Part shown: positions 55,951 to 64,000 of the stretch, in pieces
Position numbering within the stretch: position 1 is the stretch's first letter
Layout of the letters: every line of letters starts with the position of its first letter
Assembly (NCBI GenBank): GCA_002831545.1
Contig: CP025095.1
Location: forward strand, 1,240,001 to 1,304,000
Length of the DNA: 64,000 nt
Source: Streptococcus suis
GTDB taxonomy: Bacteria > Bacillota > Bacilli > Lactobacillales > Streptococcaceae
Direction of reading: 5' to 3'
Made by a program: the position numbers and the translations under genes
The notes under the pieces: generated by a model
The model's database searches: none
Seen by the model: only the letters and a program-made list of their open reading frames with translations
What the model was told of the DNA's origin: nothing

Positions 55951-57729
55951 ATGCGTACAGCCAAAACTATTTTAACGGTCATTCATGAACGTGGAAAACA
56001 AGATAAACCACTCGAAAGGGTTTATAAGTTACTATTTAATCGTGAACTCTATCTGATAGCCTATGCAAAGTTATACCCGAATAATGGAGCAATGACAAAG
56101 GGTGTTACAGAGGAAACGATTGATGGAATGTCTATTCAAAAAATAGATATGATTATTGAACAATTAAGACAAGAAACCTATTACTGGAGACCAGCTAGGA
56201 GAGAGTACATTCCTAAAAAGAATGGAAAACACCGTCCTTTGGGAATACCAGTATGGAGTGATAAACTTCTTCAGGAAGTGATTCGCATGATATTAGAAGC
56301 CTATTATGAGCCACAATTTAGTGAACATTCTCATGGTTTTAGACCAAAAAGAGGGTGTCATACAGCTTTACAAGAAATTCAGACCTGGAAAGGGACACGT
56401 TGGTTCATAGAAGGAGATATCTCTAGTTATTTTGACACGATTGACCACGATGTATTAATCACTATGTTGTCTAGACAAATTCAGGATGGTCGGTTTATTA
56501 GGCTTATCAAAAATATGCTTGAGGCAGGATGTCTTGATGATTGGAAGTTTCACAAGACTATTAGTGGAACACCGCAAGGTGGAGTTATTAGTCCTTTATT
56601 AGCTAATATCTATTTACATCAATTTGATAAGTGGGTCGGTGAAGAACTGATACCTCAATATACAAGAGGTAAAAAGCAGAAAGCAAACTCAGCCTATAAT
56701 CGTTTGAGTAGAAGAATTAAATGCTATCAGGATAAAGGAGATTATAAAAAAGCTCATCAGTTAATTGTTGAGAGAAGAAATCTCCCTTCAGTCGATACTT
56801 ATGATACCAGCTATCGGAGATTAAGATATGTTCGGTATGCGGATGACTTTATTCTAGGCTTTACAGGTTCAAAAGCTGAGGCAAAGGCTATAAAGAAGCA
56901 AATTGGAGACTTTTTAAATACTAAGTTATCTTTGGAACTTTCTCAAGAAAAGACTTTGATTACCCATGCGACTGGAGAATCAGCTAAATTTCTGGGATAT
57001 GAGATAAAAGCACAACGTGTCAATGATTATATTGATAACAAAGGGAGACGGAGTGCCAATGGTGTTATCGCATTATTTGTACCTGCATCGGTTATTGAAA
57101 GCAAATGCCGCCAATACATGAAAAATGGTAAAGCTATTCATCGTAATAACTTATTGCATGATGATGACTTTAGTATCGTTCAAACTTACCAACAAGAATA
57201 TAGAGGGCTGGTTCAATATTATATATTGGCACAAAATTTGTCATGGTTCTCAAAAGTCTATTGGTATATGGAAACATCACTCCTTAAAACATTAGCATTT
57301 AAACATAAGTCATCCATTAATAAAATGTTAGCTAAATATAAGACTACCACAACTAGCACGAATGGCCGAACTGTGCCGTGTTTACAGGTAGTTGTGCCTC
57401 GAGAAGATAAACCTCCTCTAGTTGCAACATGGGGTGGCATTTCACTTTCTTATAAAAAGAAAGCTGTAATAGAAGATGCTCCGTATCAAGTTTATGGTGG
57501 TCGAACAGAGCTTATCAAGCGATTACTCGCAAATAAGTGTGAGCTATGTGGAAGTGAGGAGAACATAGAGGTACATCATATCAGAAAATTAGCAGACTTG
57601 AACAAACACAATGGGAAATTAGTTCCAAAGTGGAAAGAAATCATGTCAGCAAGATGTCGAAAAACGCTAGTGACTTGTCGGGATTGTCACCATGCAATAC
57701 ATAATGGTTCAATAAATACACGTTTATGA
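55951..57729 (+). CDS. ltrA: Group II intron reverse transcriptase/maturase with HNH endonuclease
   Basis: This roughly 592-aa intron-encoded protein (ATG 55951; GTG 55942 is the alternative) has reverse transcriptase blocks RPLGIPVWSDKLLQEVIRMIL, EGDISSYFDTIDHD, GTPQGGVISPLLANIYL and the catalytic VRYADDFILGF near residue 290. The maturase X domain follows at about 385-485. A C-terminal HNH/zinc region has CELCGSEENIEVHHI and CRDCHHAIHNG near 530-585. It should both aid splicing and copy the intron into new DNA sites. All key residues seem present, so the intron may still be mobile. Confidence 0.95.
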   Translation: MRTAKTILTVIHERGKQDKPLERVYKLLFNRELYLIAYAKLYPNNGAMTKGVTEETIDGMSIQKIDMIIEQLRQETYYWRPARREYIPKKNGKHRPLGIPVWSDKLLQEVIRMILEAYYEPQFSEHSHGFRPKRGCHTALQEIQTWKGTRWFIEGDISSYFDTIDHDVLITMLSRQIQDGRFIRLIKNMLEAGCLDDWKFHKTISGTPQGGVISPLLANIYLHQFDKWVGEELIPQYTRGKKQKANSAYNRLSRRIKCYQDKGDYKKAHQLIVERRNLPSVDTYDTSYRRLRYVRYADDFILGFTGSKAEAKAIKKQIGDFLNTKLSLELSQEKTLITHATGESAKFLGYEIKAQRVNDYIDNKGRRSANGVIALFVPASVIESKCRQYMKNGKAIHRNNLLHDDDFSIVQTYQQEYRGLVQYYILAQNLSWFSKVYWYMETSLLKTLAFKHKSSINKMLAKYKTTTTSTNGRTVPCLQVVVPREDKPPLVATWGGISLSYKKKAVIEDAPYQVYGGRTELIKRLLANKCELCGSEENIEVHHIRKLADLNKHNGKLVPKWKEIMSARCRKTLVTCRDCHHAIHNGSINTRL

Positions 57730-57744
57730 AATGAAATTACTGGA

Positions 57745-57778
57745 GAGCCGGATGATGCGAAAGTATCATGTCCGGTTC
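57745..57778 (+). ncRNA. Group II intron domain V
   Basis: A 34-nt hairpin starts GAGCCGG with the conserved AGC triad, is capped by a GAAA tetraloop and closes with CCGGTTC. It is the catalytic core hairpin; domain VI follows up to the splice site at 57836. Confidence 0.88.
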
Positions 57779-57836
57779 GGTGGGGGGATAATGGAAAAGG
57801 GGTCGCAATGACTACCTCGCTAGTATCCTACCCTAC

Positions 57837-59210
57837 ACAGGAGAAGCCAGAAAACTAGCCATTGATATGCGGTTGATTGACCCTGCTTACTCCTTATCGG
57901 ATAATCAGAAAATCCTTCAAGTAGTCGATAATGTCGAGCGGATTTACCGTGAAGGAGCTGAATACAAAGCCACTCAGATGATTTTCTCTGATATTGGAAC
58001 ACCTAAAAGTAAGGAAGAAGGCTTTGATGTCTACAACGAACTGAAAGCTTTGCTGGTTGATCGAGGGATTCCAAAAGAAGAAATTGCCTTTGTCCATGAT
58101 GCCAATACCGATGAGAAGAAAAACTCTCTCTCACGAAAGGTCAATAGTGGGGAAGTACGGATTCTCATGGCTTCGACTGAAAAAGGTGGAACGGGTCTAA
58201 ACGTACAATCACGCATGAAAGCTGTTCACCATTTAGATGTTCCATGGCGTCCCTCAGACATTGTCCAGCGAAATGGTAGATTGATTCGTCAGGGAAACAT
58301 GCACCAGGAGGTAGATATTTATCACTATATTACTAAAGGGAGCTTCGACAATTACCTCTGGCAGACACAGGAGAATAAGCTCAAATACATTACGCAGATA
58401 ATGACCTCAAAAGATCCTGTGAGATCAGCTGAAGACATTGATGAACAAACCATGACTGCTTCTGACTTTAAGGCTTTAGCCACTGGTAATCCCTACCTTA
58501 AGCTCAAAATGGAGTTGGAAAATGAACTGACAGTTTTAGAAAATCAAAAACGCGCCTTTAATCGCTCCAAAGACGAGTATCGCCATACCATTTCCTATAG
58601 CGAGAAGCACCTCCCTATTATGGAAAAACGGTTGAGTCAATATGATAAAGATATTGCCCAATCTTTGGCAACAAAGTCGCAAGATTTTGTCATGCAATTT
58701 GACAATCAAGCAATAGATAATCGTGCTGAAGCTGGGGACTATCTGCGTAAACTCATCACCTATAACCGCTCAGAGACCAAGGAAGTCAAAACGCTTGCCA
58801 GCTTTAGAGGATTTGATTTGAAAATGACAACACGTGGTCCTAGTGAGCCTTTACCAGAGACTGTTTCTTTGATGATTGTAGGCGATAACCAATATACAGT
58901 CGCCCTTGATTTGAAATCAGACGTGGGAACCATTCAACGGATCAGTAATGCCATTGACCATATTTTGGATGACCAAGAAAAGACGCAAGAGCTGGTAAAG
59001 GATTTAAAAGATAAGCTACAAGTAGCCAAAGTTGAAGTTGAGAAAATCTTTCCCAAGGAAGAGGAATATCAGCTTGTAAAGGCTAAGTATGATGTCTTGG
59101 CTCCCTTGGTTGAAAAAGAAGCAGAGATTGAAGAGATAGATGCAGCTTTGGCCAAGTTTAGTGAAGATACAACAGCCCAAAAGAAGCAACAACTAGCACT
59201 CGAGATATAA
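57837..59210 (+). CDS. Methylase-helicase fusion protein, exon 2
   Basis: This is the C-terminal 457 codons of the split gene, in frame with exon 1 after splicing. It starts TGEARKLAIDMRLIDP and contains the second helicase lobe: STEKGGTGLNVQSR and HLDVPWRPSDIVQRNGRLIRQGN (motif VI arginines). A coiled-coil region follows. An ATG at 57867 could give a free fragment, but no good ribosome site precedes it (the nearest purines lie in the intron end). Unlike the ICE-A homologue there is no calcium-loop tail. Confidence 0.9.
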   Translation, partial: TGEARKLAIDMRLIDPAYSLSDNQKILQVVDNVERIYREGAEYKATQMIFSDIGTPKSKEEGFDVYNELKALLVDRGIPKEEIAFVHDANTDEKKNSLSRKVNSGEVRILMASTEKGGTGLNVQSRMKAVHHLDVPWRPSDIVQRNGRLIRQGNMHQEVDIYHYITKGSFDNYLWQTQENKLKYITQIMTSKDPVRSAEDIDEQTMTASDFKALATGNPYLKLKMELENELTVLENQKRAFNRSKDEYRHTISYSEKHLPIMEKRLSQYDKDIAQSLATKSQDFVMQFDNQAIDNRAEAGDYLRKLITYNRSETKEVKTLASFRGFDLKMTTRGPSEPLPETVSLMIVGDNQYTVALDLKSDVGTIQRISNAIDHILDDQEKTQELVKDLKDKLQVAKVEVEKIFPKEEEYQLVKAKYDVLAPLVEKEAEIEEIDAALAKFSEDTTAQKKQQLALEI

Positions 59211-59280
59211 GAAAAAAGGCTGACAAATATTTTTGAACGCGGTAAAATGAAGTCAAGAAATCACAAAAGGAGAACAGACC

Positions 59281-59580
59281 ATGACCAAAACAGTAGAAGA
59301 AATGCGTTATCAACTTGAAGAATGGTTGTCACAAGGCTTTACGAGTTCAGAAGATAGGGCAAACTACCAAACTTTAAAGGAACAGTATGAAGATGAGACC
59401 TTTGATTACAGTTTTTCAAGGCGTGAAATTACTGGACAGCTGGAAATCATCATCACAAATCGTGAGAATGATTTTCCAAGCTTAGATAAGGTGACGAAGG
59501 CAGAATACCTTGATTTGGTTGCCCAACTTGATGATTTAGACAAGAGACAGGCTGACTACTATCGCAAGCAATTAGCCTAG
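59281..59580 (+). CDS. Hypothetical helical ICE protein
   Basis: This 99-aa acidic, mostly helical protein (MTKTVEEMRYQLEEWLSQGF, ending LDDLDKRQADYYRKQLA) has AAAGGAGAA 7 nt before its ATG. It follows the methylase-helicase in the transfer region. I do not recognise a domain. Confidence 0.65.
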   Translation: MTKTVEEMRYQLEEWLSQGFTSSEDRANYQTLKEQYEDETFDYSFSRREITGQLEIIITNRENDFPSLDKVTKAEYLDLVAQLDDLDKRQADYYRKQLA

Positions 59581-59593
59581 AAAGAGGTGTAAG

Positions 59594-59884
59594 ATGTTGG
59601 AGCAAATTCTACAAAGCCTTTTGATTATCGCAGCAATAGGACTGATGTTGTTTGTCCTTTATCGGATTGTGAAAGTTTCAGGTGCTTTATTTCTTATCGG
59701 ACTCATCAGTGGATTAGTCTTTATTGAAATCTATGGAGTTTACCTCTTCTTTACTGAGAGATACCTCTATTCAGAAGATTTAGCAACTAATGGAGTTTGG
59801 AGTTTTACAGGATTTTTTATTGCTTTGAATCTATTTCTCGTTTTAAGCTTTATTATAAAGTGGTGGAGAAATAGAATAGTTTAA
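59594..59884 (+). CDS. Small membrane protein of the transfer region
   Basis: This 96-aa protein has three predicted membrane helices (about 4-22, 28-52 and 70-90). It starts 13 bp after the preceding gene with AAAGAGGTG as ribosome site, and is followed by a terminator. No named family is recognised. Confidence 0.6.
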   Translation: MLEQILQSLLIIAAIGLMLFVLYRIVKVSGALFLIGLISGLVFIEIYGVYLFFTERYLYSEDLATNGVWSFTGFFIALNLFLVLSFIIKWWRNRIV

Positions 59885-59890
59885 CACGGA

Positions 59891-59915
59891 GGATTACCGA
59901 TTGGTAGTCCTTTTT
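59891..59915 (+). terminator. Terminator after the small membrane gene
   Basis: An 8-bp stem with one G-T pair (GGATTACC / GGTAGTCC, 4-nt loop) is followed by five T. Confidence 0.72.
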
Positions 59916-59979
59916 CTTGTGATAAAATCTCCAAGCTAATCTTGATATGATGAAGCTATCACTAATAGAGGAGTAAGCC

Positions 59980-60711
59980 ATGTTAAATAAAGTGAAAGCT
60001 CGATTTCTGATTGGATTAGGAGGTTTAATCGCAGTCAGTTTTATGGTCATGATTGGCTACACGATTGGCTCACAAACCATTTCAAAGCAAACAGAGAACC
60101 AAATACGAGCAGAAGCCAATAAACTTGTGTCAAAGAAAAAGCAGGAGGAAAGAGCGACAGTCCTATCAGATGAGATTGTCAATGAATTTCTCACTCAATA
60201 TTTCACCAAGGTCCAGCTGGGTGAAAATAACGCTCGTATCAAACCCTACATGACGGACTCGGCATTTTCAGAAGAGGAAGCAAATCAGAATAAAGCGATC
60301 AATCAAGTTTATAAAGACTATATGCTTGACTACCGATTTGAATCAGCCAGTATCTATGTCAATACAGAAAGTAATGTTGCACTTGCGGAAGTTACCTATC
60401 AAGTGACCTATGTATCTGATTTGAGTGAGCAACAACAGCGAACCTCTCAAACAGAAACCAAGACGGTTATGTTATCCTACTCCAAAGTTTCCGACAAGCT
60501 CCTGGTTAATCAGTTGACCATTTGGAATGGAAAACTAGAGGACATTAAAGAAGCCACAGATGGTGCAAATTCCAGCATACCAACGATCCAAGGATGTAGG
60601 ACGGATTTTGCGGACATTCAAAATAAAAAAGAATGTGGAGGTAACAGACAATGGCAAAATCATTATTTGAGGAACTGGGCGGCAAATACGAAAGGCAAGG
60701 GGATTATTTGA
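59980..60711 (+). pseudogene. TcpC-like conjugal transfer protein, 3' end replaced by insertion
   Basis: The 243-aa frame starts with an N-terminal membrane anchor (FLIGLGGLIAVSFMVMIGYTIGS), then an NTF2-like extracytoplasmic domain (EFLTQYFTKVQLGENNARIKPYM, VALAEVTYQVTYV) as in TcpC/Orf13-type channel proteins. From about residue 205 the sequence changes to Cys/Asn-rich text that overlaps tnpV in another frame. The native C-terminus has therefore been lost to the tet(O) insertion. Whether the truncated protein still works is unknown; loss would impair ICE-B self-transfer. Confidence 0.72.
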
Positions 60712-61025
60712 TACCGTGCTTAACTGTACCCGCCGAAGAAGAACAGGCAATAGGCATCTGGGGGCAACGGCATTTAGATTATCTAAAACAGTACCGTAAA
60801 GTTACATACACCAATCTTCTTACAAGCGGCAGGCTAAACGCCTACCTTGCCGACATCAACAGACAGGCACAGGAACGCTTTGAAAGGCTCATAGAGGGTA
60901 TGAAACAGGCACAGGGCATAACGGAACAGCTAAAGGCAGAAAACGCCTTAGAATGGACAGGATGCCTCAATAACATAAGGGCTTGTGCGAGGGAGATTGT
61001 GGAAAAGGAAATTATTTTTGCATAA
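60651..61025 (+). CDS. tnpV: TnpV-like transposon-encoded protein
   Basis: This 124-aa protein (MAKSLFEELGGKYERQGDYLIPCL, WGQRHLDYLKQYRKVTYTNLLTSG) matches TnpV proteins carried by Clostridiales transposons such as Tn4451 relatives, where the role is unclear. GGAGG lies 10 nt before the ATG. Its base composition is richer in GC than the flanking ICE genes. A terminator follows. Confidence 0.82.
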   Translation: MAKSLFEELGGKYERQGDYLIPCLTVPAEEEQAIGIWGQRHLDYLKQYRKVTYTNLLTSGRLNAYLADINRQAQERFERLIEGMKQAQGITEQLKAENALEWTGCLNNIRACAREIVEKEIIFA

Positions 61026-61036
61026 ACAGATGATTA

Positions 61037-61064
61037 GTGGCAGGGGGAAATCCTGCCGCTTTTT
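61037..61064 (+). terminator. Terminator after tnpV
   Basis: A stem GTGGCAGG / CCTGCCGC (one G-T pair) with a 7-nt loop is followed by a T run, 15 bp after the tnpV stop. Confidence 0.75.
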
Positions 61065-61082
61065 CTGCTTTAGTTTGTCAGC

Positions 61083-61111
61083 TTGACAAATAAAGGGTTA
61101 AGGAATATAAT
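61083..61111 (+). promoter_or_regulatory. Consensus sigma-A promoter of tet(O)
   Basis: TTGACA (61083-61088) and TATAAT (61106-61111) are both perfect and 17 bp apart. They drive the leader and tet(O). Confidence 0.92.
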
Positions 61112-61143
61112 TAGATTCAGTATTATACAAGGAGTTAATAAAT

Positions 61144-61167
61144 ATGCGGCAAGGTATTCTTAAATAA
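61144..61167 (+). CDS. 7-aa leader peptide of tet(O)
   Basis: ATG at 61144 encodes MRQGILK followed by TAA, with AAGGAG 9 nt upstream. The same leader start occurs upstream of tet(M) in Tn916, where ribosome stalling or slow translation under tetracycline prevents termination. The function here is inferred by analogy. Confidence 0.6.
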   Translation: MRQGILK

Positions 61168-61238
61168 ACTGTCAATTTGATAGTGGGAACAAAAAGTAGC
61201 AGTCCCGTTTCACTTTTAATATGGGGCTTAGTTTTTTG

Positions 61239-61355
61239 TACCCAGTTTAATAATACTTTTATCATGTAATTTTATATGCCCGAAAACATATAAGTGTTTT
61301 GGGGCTATTGGAGTTATTTACCCAGTGATAGGAGTATTTATCACTGGGTATTTTT
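61239..61355 (+). promoter_or_regulatory. tet(O) transcription attenuator
   Basis: An 11-bp perfect hairpin (ACCCAGTGATA at 61320-61330 with TATCACTGGGT at 61339-61349) followed by five T forms a terminator 37 bp before tet(O). The element TACCCAGT also occurs at 61239-61246 and could pair with the same downstream arm as a competing antiterminator. Confidence 0.75.
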
Positions 61356-61391
61356 ATGCCCTTTTTTGGGTGTTGATAGGAGGAAAATCAC

Positions 61392-63311
61392 ATGAAAATA
61401 ATTAACTTAGGCATTCTGGCTCACGTTGACGCAGGAAAGACAACATTAACGGAGAGTTTATTGTATACCAGTGGTGCAATTGCAGAACCAGGGAGCGTAG
61501 ATAAAGGCACAACAAGGACAGATACAATGAATTTGGAGCGTCAAAGGGGAATCACTATCCAGACAGCAGTGACATCTTTTCAGTGGGAGGATGTAAAAGT
61601 CAACATTATAGATACGCCAGGCCATATGGATTTTTTGGCGGAAGTATACCGTTCTTTATCCGTATTAGACGGAGCAGTATTATTAGTTTCTGCAAAGGAT
61701 GGCATACAGGCACAGACCCGTATACTGTTTCATGCACTACAGACAATGAAGATTCCGACAATTTTTTTCATCAATAAAATTGACCAAGAGGGGATTGATT
61801 TGCCAATGGTATATCAAGAAATGAAAGCAAAGCTTTCTTCGGAAATTATAGTGAAGCAAAAGGTTGGGCAGCATCCCCATATAAATGTAACGGACAATGA
61901 CGATATGGAACAGTGGGATGCGGTAATTATGGGAAACGATGAACTATTAGAGAAATATATGTCAGGGAAACCGTTTAAAATGTCAGAACTGGAACAGGAA
62001 GAAAACAGGAGATTCCAAAACGGAACGTTATTTCCCGTTTATCACGGAAGTGCTAAAAACAATCTGGGGATTCGGCAGCTTATAGAAGTGATTGCCAGTA
62101 AGTTTTATTCATCAACGCCTGAAGGTCAATCTGAACTATGCGGGCAGGTTTTTAAGATTGAATATTCAGAGAAAAGGCGGCGTTTTGTTTATGTGCGTAT
62201 ATATAGCGGAACATTGCATTTGAGGGATGTTATTAAAATATCTGAAAAAGAGAAAATAAAAATCACAGAGATGTGTGTTCCGACAAACGGTGAATTATAT
62301 TCATCCGATACAGCCTGCTCTGGTGATATTGTAATTTTACCAAATGATGTTTTGCAGCTAAACAGTATTTTGGGGAACGAAATGCTGTTGCCGCAGAGAA
62401 AATTTATTGAAAATCCTCTCCCTATGCTCCAAACAACGATTGCAGTAAAGAAATCTGAACAGCGGGAAATATTGCTTGGGGCACTTACAGAAATTTCAGA
62501 TGGCGACCCTCTTTTAAAATATTATGTGGATACTACAACGCATGAGATTATACTTTCTTTTTTGGGGAATGTGCAGATGGAAGTCATTTGTGCCATCCTT
62601 GAGGAAAAATACCATGTGGAGGCAGAAATAAAAGAGCCTACTGTTATATATATGGAAAGACCGCTTAGAAAAGCAGAATATACCATCCACATAGAAGTCC
62701 CGCCAAATCCTTTCTGGGCTTCTGTCGGGTTGTCCATAGAGCCGCTCCCTATTGGAAGCGGAGTGCAGTATGAAAGCAGAGTTTCACTTGGATATTTAAA
62801 CCAATCGTTCCAAAATGCGGTTATGGAGGGGGTTCTTTATGGCTGCGAGCAGGGGCTGTATGGATGGAAAGTGACAGACTGTAAAATCTGTTTTGAATAT
62901 GGATTGTATTATAGTCCTGTAAGTACCCCCGCAGACTTTCGGCTGCTTTCCCCTATCGTATTGGAGCAGGCTTTAAAAAAAGCAGGGACAGAACTATTAG
63001 AGCCATATCTCCACTTTGAAATTTATGCACCGCAGGAATATCTCTCACGGGCGTATCATGATGCTCCAAGGTATTGTGCAGATATTGTAAGTACTCAGAT
63101 AAAGAATGACGAGGTCATTCTGAAAGGAGAAATCCCTGCTAGATGTATTCAAGAATACAGGAACGATTTAACTTATTTCACAAATGGGCAGGGAGTCTGC
63201 TTGACAGAGTTAAAAGGATACCAGCCAGCTATTGGTAAATTTATTTGCCAACCCCGCCGCCCGAATAGCCGTATAGATAAGGTTCGGCATATGTTCCACA
63301 AGTTAGCTTAA
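61392..63311 (+). CDS. tet(O): Ribosomal protection tetracycline resistance protein Tet(O)
   Basis: This 639-aa translational GTPase removes tetracycline from the ribosome. EF-G-like GTPase motifs are [12 protein letters not shown] (G1), RGITIQ (G2), DTPGHMDF (G3) and INKID (G4), and the C-terminal domain is intact. The sequence agrees with Tet(O) as I remember it along its whole length, including the end [10 protein letters not shown] see no block resembling Tet(W), so a mosaic of the O/W/32/O type looks unlikely, though alignment would settle this. GATAGGAGG precedes the ATG. Expression is controlled by the leader and attenuator upstream. Confidence 0.96.
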   Translation: MKIINLGILAHVDAGKTTLTESLLYTSGAIAEPGSVDKGTTRTDTMNLERQRGITIQTAVTSFQWEDVKVNIIDTPGHMDFLAEVYRSLSVLDGAVLLVSAKDGIQAQTRILFHALQTMKIPTIFFINKIDQEGIDLPMVYQEMKAKLSSEIIVKQKVGQHPHINVTDNDDMEQWDAVIMGNDELLEKYMSGKPFKMSELEQEENRRFQNGTLFPVYHGSAKNNLGIRQLIEVIASKFYSSTPEGQSELCGQVFKIEYSEKRRRFVYVRIYSGTLHLRDVIKISEKEKIKITEMCVPTNGELYSSDTACSGDIVILPNDVLQLNSILGNEMLLPQRKFIENPLPMLQTTIAVKKSEQREILLGALTEISDGDPLLKYYVDTTTHEIILSFLGNVQMEVICAILEEKYHVEAEIKEPTVIYMERPLRKAEYTIHIEVPPNPFWASVGLSIEPLPIGSGVQYESRVSLGYLNQSFQNAVMEGVLYGCEQGLYGWKVTDCKICFEYGLYYSPVSTPADFRLLSPIVLEQALKKAGTELLEPYLHFEIYAPQEYLSRAYHDAPRYCADIVSTQIKNDEVILKGEIPARCIQEYRNDLTYFTNGQGVCLTELKGYQPAIGKFICQPRRPNSRIDKVRHMFHKLA

Positions 63312-63362
63312 CAGCTTGCAAAAGTCATATAAAATGAGATTTGAAAGGATTAGAGACTAATT

Positions 63363-63536
63363 ATGATGAAATGCGAATGGATATTGTGTCCTGTTTGTGG
63401 GAGCAAAACCCGTAATAAAATTAGGAAGGACACTGTTTTGGAGAATTATCCCCTTTATTGTCCAAAATGCAGACAAGAAAGCTTGATTAAAGTTGACAAC
63501 TTGAAGATAACTGTCATCAAAGAGCCAGACGCTTAA
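63363..63536 (+). CDS. Cysteine-rich KTR-type small protein
   Basis: This 57-aa protein has two zinc-ribbon-like pairs, CPVCGSKTRNKIRKD (residues about 9-23) and CPKC (about 33-36). Similar 'cysteine-rich KTR' proteins follow tet genes in Tn916-like and Clostridiales elements. Two start ATGs are in tandem (63363, 63366), with AAGGATTAGAG upstream. The function is unknown; the fold suggests nucleic-acid or metal binding. Confidence 0.8.
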   Translation: MMKCEWILCPVCGSKTRNKIRKDTVLENYPLYCPKCRQESLIKVDNLKITVIKEPDA

Positions 63537-63542
63537 GACGCA

Positions 63543-63588
63543 GAGCCGATGAAATTGTGGAACAATTCACGAATCATCGGCTCTTTTT
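63543..63588 (+). terminator. Terminator after the KTR gene
   Basis: A 10-bp stem (GAGCCGATGA / TCATCGGCTC) encloses an inner AATTGT/ACAATT hairpin and is followed by five T. Confidence 0.85.
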
Positions 63589-64000
63589 GTTTCGTATTTG
63601 AAAGAACAAACTCACCAAATAAAAAAAACGATATTCGGGTGGGTTATTTTGTTATACCCTAAATTACCCTCTGAATTTGTTTTTAAATTTGGAGGGATTT
63701 TTTTATGTTCTTTTTTCGGGCGGTTATTCATCTGCTCATACGAAGTAAAATTTATCAATACATAGCATATCAGAGAATGGCAGGAAACCAGTTAAAAAAA
63801 TTTCTGCCAGTGCAGCGGTACTTCTCACCTTGAAAGTGGAAGTACAATCTCCATACAACAGAATTTGTATTTCCCATAACCGTGAAGGTCACAGAGCCTT
63901 TGCGGTTTTTCTTTTGTCGTTTTTTGTTGGAAAGTGCCGCAGGGCTGTTTCTGGTGTGCGTTGCCGCTCCCCGCCTCTCCATCTGGATTTTTACATTTCA
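63589..64000. other. Gene-free right edge with several hairpins
   Basis: I see no convincing gene here. A hairpin CCCTC..AATTT / AAATT..GAGGG with trailing T run lies at 63666-63704. TGGCAG..AAA / TTT..CTGCCA lies at 63779-63817, and ACCG..GAAGG / CCTTT..CGGT with T run is at about 63879-63913. The last 70 bases are GC-rich, unlike the ICE. It may be the control or transfer-origin region of the tet(O) element. Confidence 0.4.

Larger units (their letters stand above)
55442..57836 (+). mobile_element. Group II intron in the methylase-helicase gene
   Basis: The 2395-nt insert begins with GTGCG, the usual group II 5' end, and ends in AC, fitting the AY 3' consensus. Domain V is at 57745-57778. 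The intron-encoded protein occupies the middle. Removing exactly these bases joins ATC to ACA and gives DNMLKI-TGEARKLAID in frame, matching the ICE-A homologue [16 protein letters not shown]. Candidate guide pairings are IBS1 AAAATC (55436-55441) with GATTTT (55715-55720), and IBS2 AACATGC (55427-55433) with GCATGTT (55549-55555). Confidence 0.93.
29444..64000. mobile_element. Left-hand part of a second ICESa2603-like ICE (ICE-B)
   Basis: From the attachment site rightward come a RepA_N initiator, C5 methyltransferase, type IV secretion operon, antigen I/II adhesin, and a methylase-helicase interrupted by a group II intron. A tet(O)-carrying insertion follows and continues past the window. 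The right end (relaxase, integrase) is not seen. The methylase-helicase is a divergent homologue of the one in ICE-A, showing that these are two different elements and not one element repeated. Confidence 0.82.
60600..64000. mobile_element. tet(O)-carrying insertion (left part)
   Basis: At roughly 60595-60610 the sequence switches from the ICE gene to DNA carrying tnpV, tet(O) and a Cys-rich KTR gene, a set known from Clostridiales-type transposons and Tn916 relatives. The left boundary is judged from the loss of protein similarity pattern, not from a defined terminal repeat. The right end is beyond the window. No transposase or integrase of the insertion is seen. Confidence 0.7.

Noticed and set aside
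49991-59210. Two separate pseudogenes of a helicase
   Set aside because: The interruption is a group II intron with exact termini, and splicing restores the frame, so the gene is split but probably functional.
61392-63311. Mosaic tetracycline gene (O/W/32/O type)
   Set aside because: Mosaics are known in S. suis, but every block I compared from memory reads as Tet(O), including both ends. A proper alignment would be decisive.
1-64000. CRISPR arrays, tRNA or rRNA genes
   Set aside because: I saw no regularly spaced repeats with spacers and no tRNA- or rRNA-like sequence. The short repeats found are iteron-like or operator-like.

Overview
The window is entirely accessory DNA from a Streptococcus, most likely S. 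suis or a close relative. I base that on the ICESa2603-type conjugation genes, the rplL-type attachment sequence and a streptococcal antigen I/II surface protein; species is an inference. No chromosomal housekeeping gene is visible. The layout is the right-hand part of one integrative conjugative element (ICE-A, 1-29458) joined head to tail, through a 15-bp attachment sequence at 29444-29458, to the left-hand part of a second, divergent element of the same family (ICE-B, 29444 to past the right edge).

ICE-A (1-29458). It begins inside a giant methylase-helicase (SNF2-like) gene followed by an SSB-like gene. A minus-strand SOS-type module follows: an S24 repressor with a dyad operator over its own promoter, a 44-aa protein, a Y-family polymerase (UmuC), a YolD-like protein and a small protein. 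Next are a membrane protein, the MobP relaxase and MobC, and an intergenic region rich in dyads that probably holds oriT. The cargo (11887-26988) is a complete host-glycan operon: a DeoR regulator, fucK, fucI, fucA, an ABC importer without its own ATPase, intracellular GH29 fucosidase and GH36 galactosidase-type enzyme, a ROK kinase and a secreted GH98 endo-beta-galactosidase with two CBM51/NPCBM modules. The set resembles the pneumococcal fucose operon that handles blood-group A/B glycans. GH98 would cut the antigen outside the cell, the importer bring it in, and the glycosidases and Fuc enzymes break it down. A perfect cre site and spaced direct repeats suggest CcpA and DeoR control. The element ends with a sigma-like regulator behind a ribosome-site-masking hairpin, a DUF3173 gene and a tyrosine integrase.

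ICE-B (29444-64000). It starts with terminators, a small gene, a RepA_N initiator, a C5 cytosine methyltransferase and several small ORFs, including Spx-like, HTH and CPBP-protease proteins. The type IV secretion operon follows: DUF3801, VirD4 coupling protein, pilin-like protein, VirB6-like protein, PrgI, VirB4 and a lysozyme/CHAP protein. An Abi_2 phage-defence gene with its own promoter sits between this operon and an LPXTG antigen I/II adhesin. After two small genes comes a second methylase-helicase, split by a group II intron (55442-57836) whose precise removal restores the reading frame. Three transfer-type genes follow.

The last of these, a TcpC-like gene, is broken near 60600 by a lower-AT insertion carrying tnpV, tet(O) with its leader and attenuator, and a Cys-rich KTR gene. 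That insertion runs past the right edge. Thus glycan foraging, adhesion, phage defence and tetracycline resistance are carried on one composite mobile array.
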